Below are positions 62,041-64,000 of a stretch of 64,000 nt of DNA, piece by piece. The DNA lies in assembly GCF_000785435.2 (NCBI RefSeq), contig NZ_JTDB02000002.1, positions 747,663 to 811,662 on the forward strand. Reading direction: 5' to 3'. Origin of the DNA: Paraburkholderia sacchari (GTDB taxonomy: Bacteria > Pseudomonadota > Gammaproteobacteria > Burkholderiales > Burkholderiaceae). Position numbers and translations under genes: made by a program. Below the pieces are notes generated by a model, which was not told the origin of the DNA, made no database searches, and worked only from the letters and a program-made list of their open reading frames with translations. Every line of letters begins with the position of its first letter. Position 1 is the first letter of the stretch.

Positions 62041-63630
62041 TTACGTCATCCGGCTCTTCGCGAGCGGCGGATTCGCCGCGAAGTAGCGCATGATGCCCTT
62101 GAGGATGGCGTTCGCCATCTTGTCGCGATAGGCGTTGTCGTTGAGCTTCTGCTCTTCCTCGGGATTGCTGATGAAAGCCGTCTCCACGAGGATCGACGGA
62201 ATGTCGGGCGCCTTGAGCACCGCGAAGCCCGCCTGCTCGACCGAGCCCTTGTGCAGCTTGTTGATCGAGCCGACCTCGTTGAGCACGAAGCCGCCGTAAC
62301 GCAGCGAATCGCGAATCTGCGCCGTGGTCGACATGTCGAAGAGCGCCCGGTTCACGGACGCGTCCGCCGTCTTCACGTTGATCCCGCCGATCTGGTCCGA
62401 CGAGTTCTCCTTGGTCGCCATCCAGCGCGCGGCCGCGCTCGACGCGCCGTGCTCGGAAAGCGCGAACACCGACGAGCCGCGCGCGTCCGGCGTGGTGAAC
62501 GCGTCGGCGTGGATCGACACGAACAGATCGGCGCCCACGCGGCGCGCTTTCTGCACGCGCACGTTCAGCGGTACGAAGAAGTCGGCGTCGCGCGTCATCA
62601 TCGCGCGCATGTTGGGCTGCGCGTCGATCTTCATGCGCAGCTTCTTCGCGATGTCGAGCGCGATGTGCTTTTCGTACGTGCCTGCGCCGCCGATTGCGCC
62701 GGGGTCCTCGCCGCCGTGGCCAGGGTCGATCGCCACCGTCAGGAGACGCGTGGTGCCGCCCTTGCTGGATTTCGGCGTGGTGAAACCGTAGTTGTCGTCG
62801 GCCGCTCCGTTGTCGTCATCCTGCGCGATGACGGGCGGCTTCGGCGCGGGCTTCGGGCGCGACAGGATCGTCGCGGGCGGCACGGCAGGCGGCACTGCGG
62901 GCGGCGCCGTCGGGCGCGGCGAGGACGGCGTTGCCGGCGTGCCAGCAGCGTTCGAGCCCGCATCGTTTTGCGCGTAGCGCTCGAAAAAGGCATCGCTGTT
63001 GTCGTGCACGGGCGGGCTGTTGGGGCCCGCGAGCGTGGAGGGCGGCGCGGGCGGCACCTGGTTGCCCATCGCTTCGTGCGAATCGAGCTGCTGCTGCTTG
63101 CGCTCGGTCTGCGCGAGCAGGTCCATGAGCGGATCGGGCGCGACCGCCGGATAGAGGTCGAACACGAGCCGGTACTTGTACGAACCCACGGGCTGCAGAT
63201 TGAAGACCTGCGGCTTGACCGAGCCCTTGAGGTCGAACACCATGCGCACCACGTGCGGCTGATACTGGCCCACGCGCACGGCCTGGATCTGCGGATCGTT
63301 CGGCGTGATCTTGGAGACGAGATTCTTGAGCGCGTCGTCGAGGTCAAGGCCGTTCAAATCGACGACGAGCCGGTCGGGGCCTTGCAGCAATTGCTGCGAG
63401 TTCTGCAGCGGCTGATCCGACTCGATGGTGACGCGCGTGTAGTCGCGCGCGGGCCACACGCGCACGCCGATCACCGAAGCTGCCCACGCGAGACGCGGCG
63501 CGGCGACCGAGAGGCCGAGCATCAGCGTGGATGCGCCCGCTTTCAGAATCTGCCTGCGCCGCCAGTTGTGGGTGGCGGTGGCCGCGGATTCGATCGAGCG
63601 GAACGGTTTGATTAACATCTTTCTAGACAT
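62041..63630 (-). CDS. amiC: N-acetylmuramoyl-L-alanine amidase AmiC type
   Basis: This periplasmic amidase cleaves septal peptidoglycan for daughter-cell separation. The 529-residue product has a twin-arginine signal (NWRRRQILKAG, about 23-32, cleavage after AWA near 50). An AMIN domain follows for septum targeting (about 52-160), then a Pro-rich linker, then the Amidase_3 domain with AIDPGHGGEDPGAIG, KHIALDIAKKLR, DLFVSIHADAF and SILVETAFISNPEEE, which supply the zinc ligands and catalytic Glu. The ATG at 63630, with AGGAAAGG before it, overlaps the end of tsaE by 19 bases; a second ATG at 63618 has a poorer site. The tsaE-amiC order is common in proteobacteria. Confidence 0.95.
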   Translation of the reverse strand: MSRKMLIKPFRSIESAATATHNWRRRQILKAGASTLMLGLSVAAPRLAWAASVIGVRVWPARDYTRVTIESDQPLQNSQQLLQGPDRLVVDLNGLDLDDALKNLVSKITPNDPQIQAVRVGQYQPHVVRMVFDLKGSVKPQVFNLQPVGSYKYRLVFDLYPAVAPDPLMDLLAQTERKQQQLDSHEAMGNQVPPAPPSTLAGPNSPPVHDNSDAFFERYAQNDAGSNAAGTPATPSSPRPTAPPAVPPAVPPATILSRPKPAPKPPVIAQDDDNGAADDNYGFTTPKSSKGGTTRLLTVAIDPGHGGEDPGAIGGAGTYEKHIALDIAKKLRMKIDAQPNMRAMMTRDADFFVPLNVRVQKARRVGADLFVSIHADAFTTPDARGSSVFALSEHGASSAAARWMATKENSSDQIGGINVKTADASVNRALFDMSTTAQIRDSLRYGGFVLNEVGSINKLHKGSVEQAGFAVLKAPDIPSILVETAFISNPEEEQKLNDNAYRDKMANAILKGIMRYFAANPPLAKSRMT

Positions 63631-64000
63631 GCCTTTCCTGATGCGCTGTATGCGTACGCGGTGAGCACGCGGCCTTCACCGTACGGACCCGGTTCGAGAT
63701 GGAACACGAGGTCCGGCACGCCGAGCAGGCCGCCGGCGCGTTGCGGCCATTCGACGAGACACACCGCCCCTTGCGCGAAATATTCGCGAAAGCCGGCGTC
63801 GGCCCATTCGGCCGGGTCGCTGAAACGATAGAGATCGAAGTGATAGAGCTGGAGTTCCCCGCTCGCGGTGGCCACCGTGTAGGGTTCGACGAGCGTATAG
63901 GTCGGGCTGCGCACGCGTCCGGCATGGCCGAGCGCGCGCAGCGCGGCGCGCACGAGCGAGGTCTTGCCCGCGCCCAGGTCGCCGAACAGCTGCACATGCA
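63612..64000 (-). CDS. tsaE: tRNA threonylcarbamoyladenosine biosynthesis ATPase TsaE (5' end beyond window)
   Basis: TsaE is the ATPase of the TsaBDE complex that makes t6A37 in tRNA. The first visible residues are HVQLFGDLGAGKTSLVRAAL, containing the P-loop, then VRSPTYTLVEPYTV, LYHFDLYRFSDPAEWADAGF and VCLVEWPQRAGG, all TsaE signatures. The start lies to the right of base 64000, so the N-terminus is missing. Its stop overlaps amiC. The end KACLERC is normal. Confidence 0.93.
   Translation of the reverse strand, partial: HVQLFGDLGAGKTSLVRAALRALGHAGRVRSPTYTLVEPYTVATASGELQLYHFDLYRFSDPAEWADAGFREYFAQGAVCLVEWPQRAGGLLGVPDLVFHLEPGPYGEGRVLTAYAYSASGKACLERC

Overview
The window is 64 kb of GC-rich bacterial chromosome and almost certainly comes from a Burkholderia-group betaproteobacterium (Paraburkholderia, Caballeronia or a close relative). 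The basis is the gene content and order: ubiA facing proC-yggS, nadK-recN divergent from hrcA, the grpE-dnaK-dnaJ cluster with sigma-32 style promoters, a fused pabB-pabC gene, the purM / hda-HAD-pcnB-folK-dNK-panB block, and kynBUA opposite an Lrp-type regulator. I see no rRNA, tRNA, CRISPR array, insertion sequence, integrase or prophage gene. Most of the window is core chromosome.

Layout. 0-2.9 kb: end of an unknown gene, ubiA (ubiquinone), then proC and yggS on the other strand. 3.1-8.6 kb: a leftward glycolate/D-lactate oxidation operon (FAD oxidase, glcD, glcE, glcF). 8.7-12 kb: cobalamin adenosyltransferase, NO-detoxifying hmp with an NsrR-like operator, and aroG. 12.4-22.4 kb: tldD, a nitrilase-family amidase and the giant envelope protein YhdP leftward, with glnE divergent. 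22.8-26.7 kb: a three-gene periplasmic sugar/sugar-acid dehydrogenase operon (Tat-exported small subunit, GMC flavoprotein with a Cys cluster, tri-heme cytochrome c). 26.8-37.2 kb: nadK-recN, hrcA, hemH, hslR, grpE, dnaK, dnaJ, a DNA-repair and heat-shock neighbourhood. 37.2-47.3 kb: pabBC, a ccdAB toxin-antitoxin pair, then panB, a deoxynucleoside-kinase-like gene, folK, pcnB, a HAD phosphatase and hda, with purM divergent. Folate (pabBC, folK) and pantothenate (panB) genes cluster here. 47.4-51.6 kb: tryptophan-to-anthranilate catabolism (kynA, kynU, kynB, regulator) and a flavin reductase. 51.8-64 kb: a second toxin-antitoxin pair, msrA, a DUF72 protein, cfa, pdxH, tcdA, a third toxin-antitoxin pair (parDE) beside a gene-poor stretch, a CnoX-like thioredoxin, a pirin, an EamA exporter, amiC and the truncated tsaE.

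Points worth a second look: three toxin-antitoxin modules placed singly between conserved genes, with the CcdB lacking the C-terminal Trp of the F-plasmid gyrase poison; an Hda with a roughly 214-residue acidic, Pro/Ala-rich tail; a nine-copy CTGCG repeat upstream of cfa; three small palindromic repeats spaced about three and two helical turns between tldD and aroG; a deoxynucleoside kinase homologue that appears to have lost expected active-site residues; and matched sigma-32 promoters before grpE and dnaK. I do not see a complete novel multi-gene system. The Hda tail and the phased repeat array are the best candidates for undescribed biology. All family assignments are from reading the translated sequences; no database search was run.
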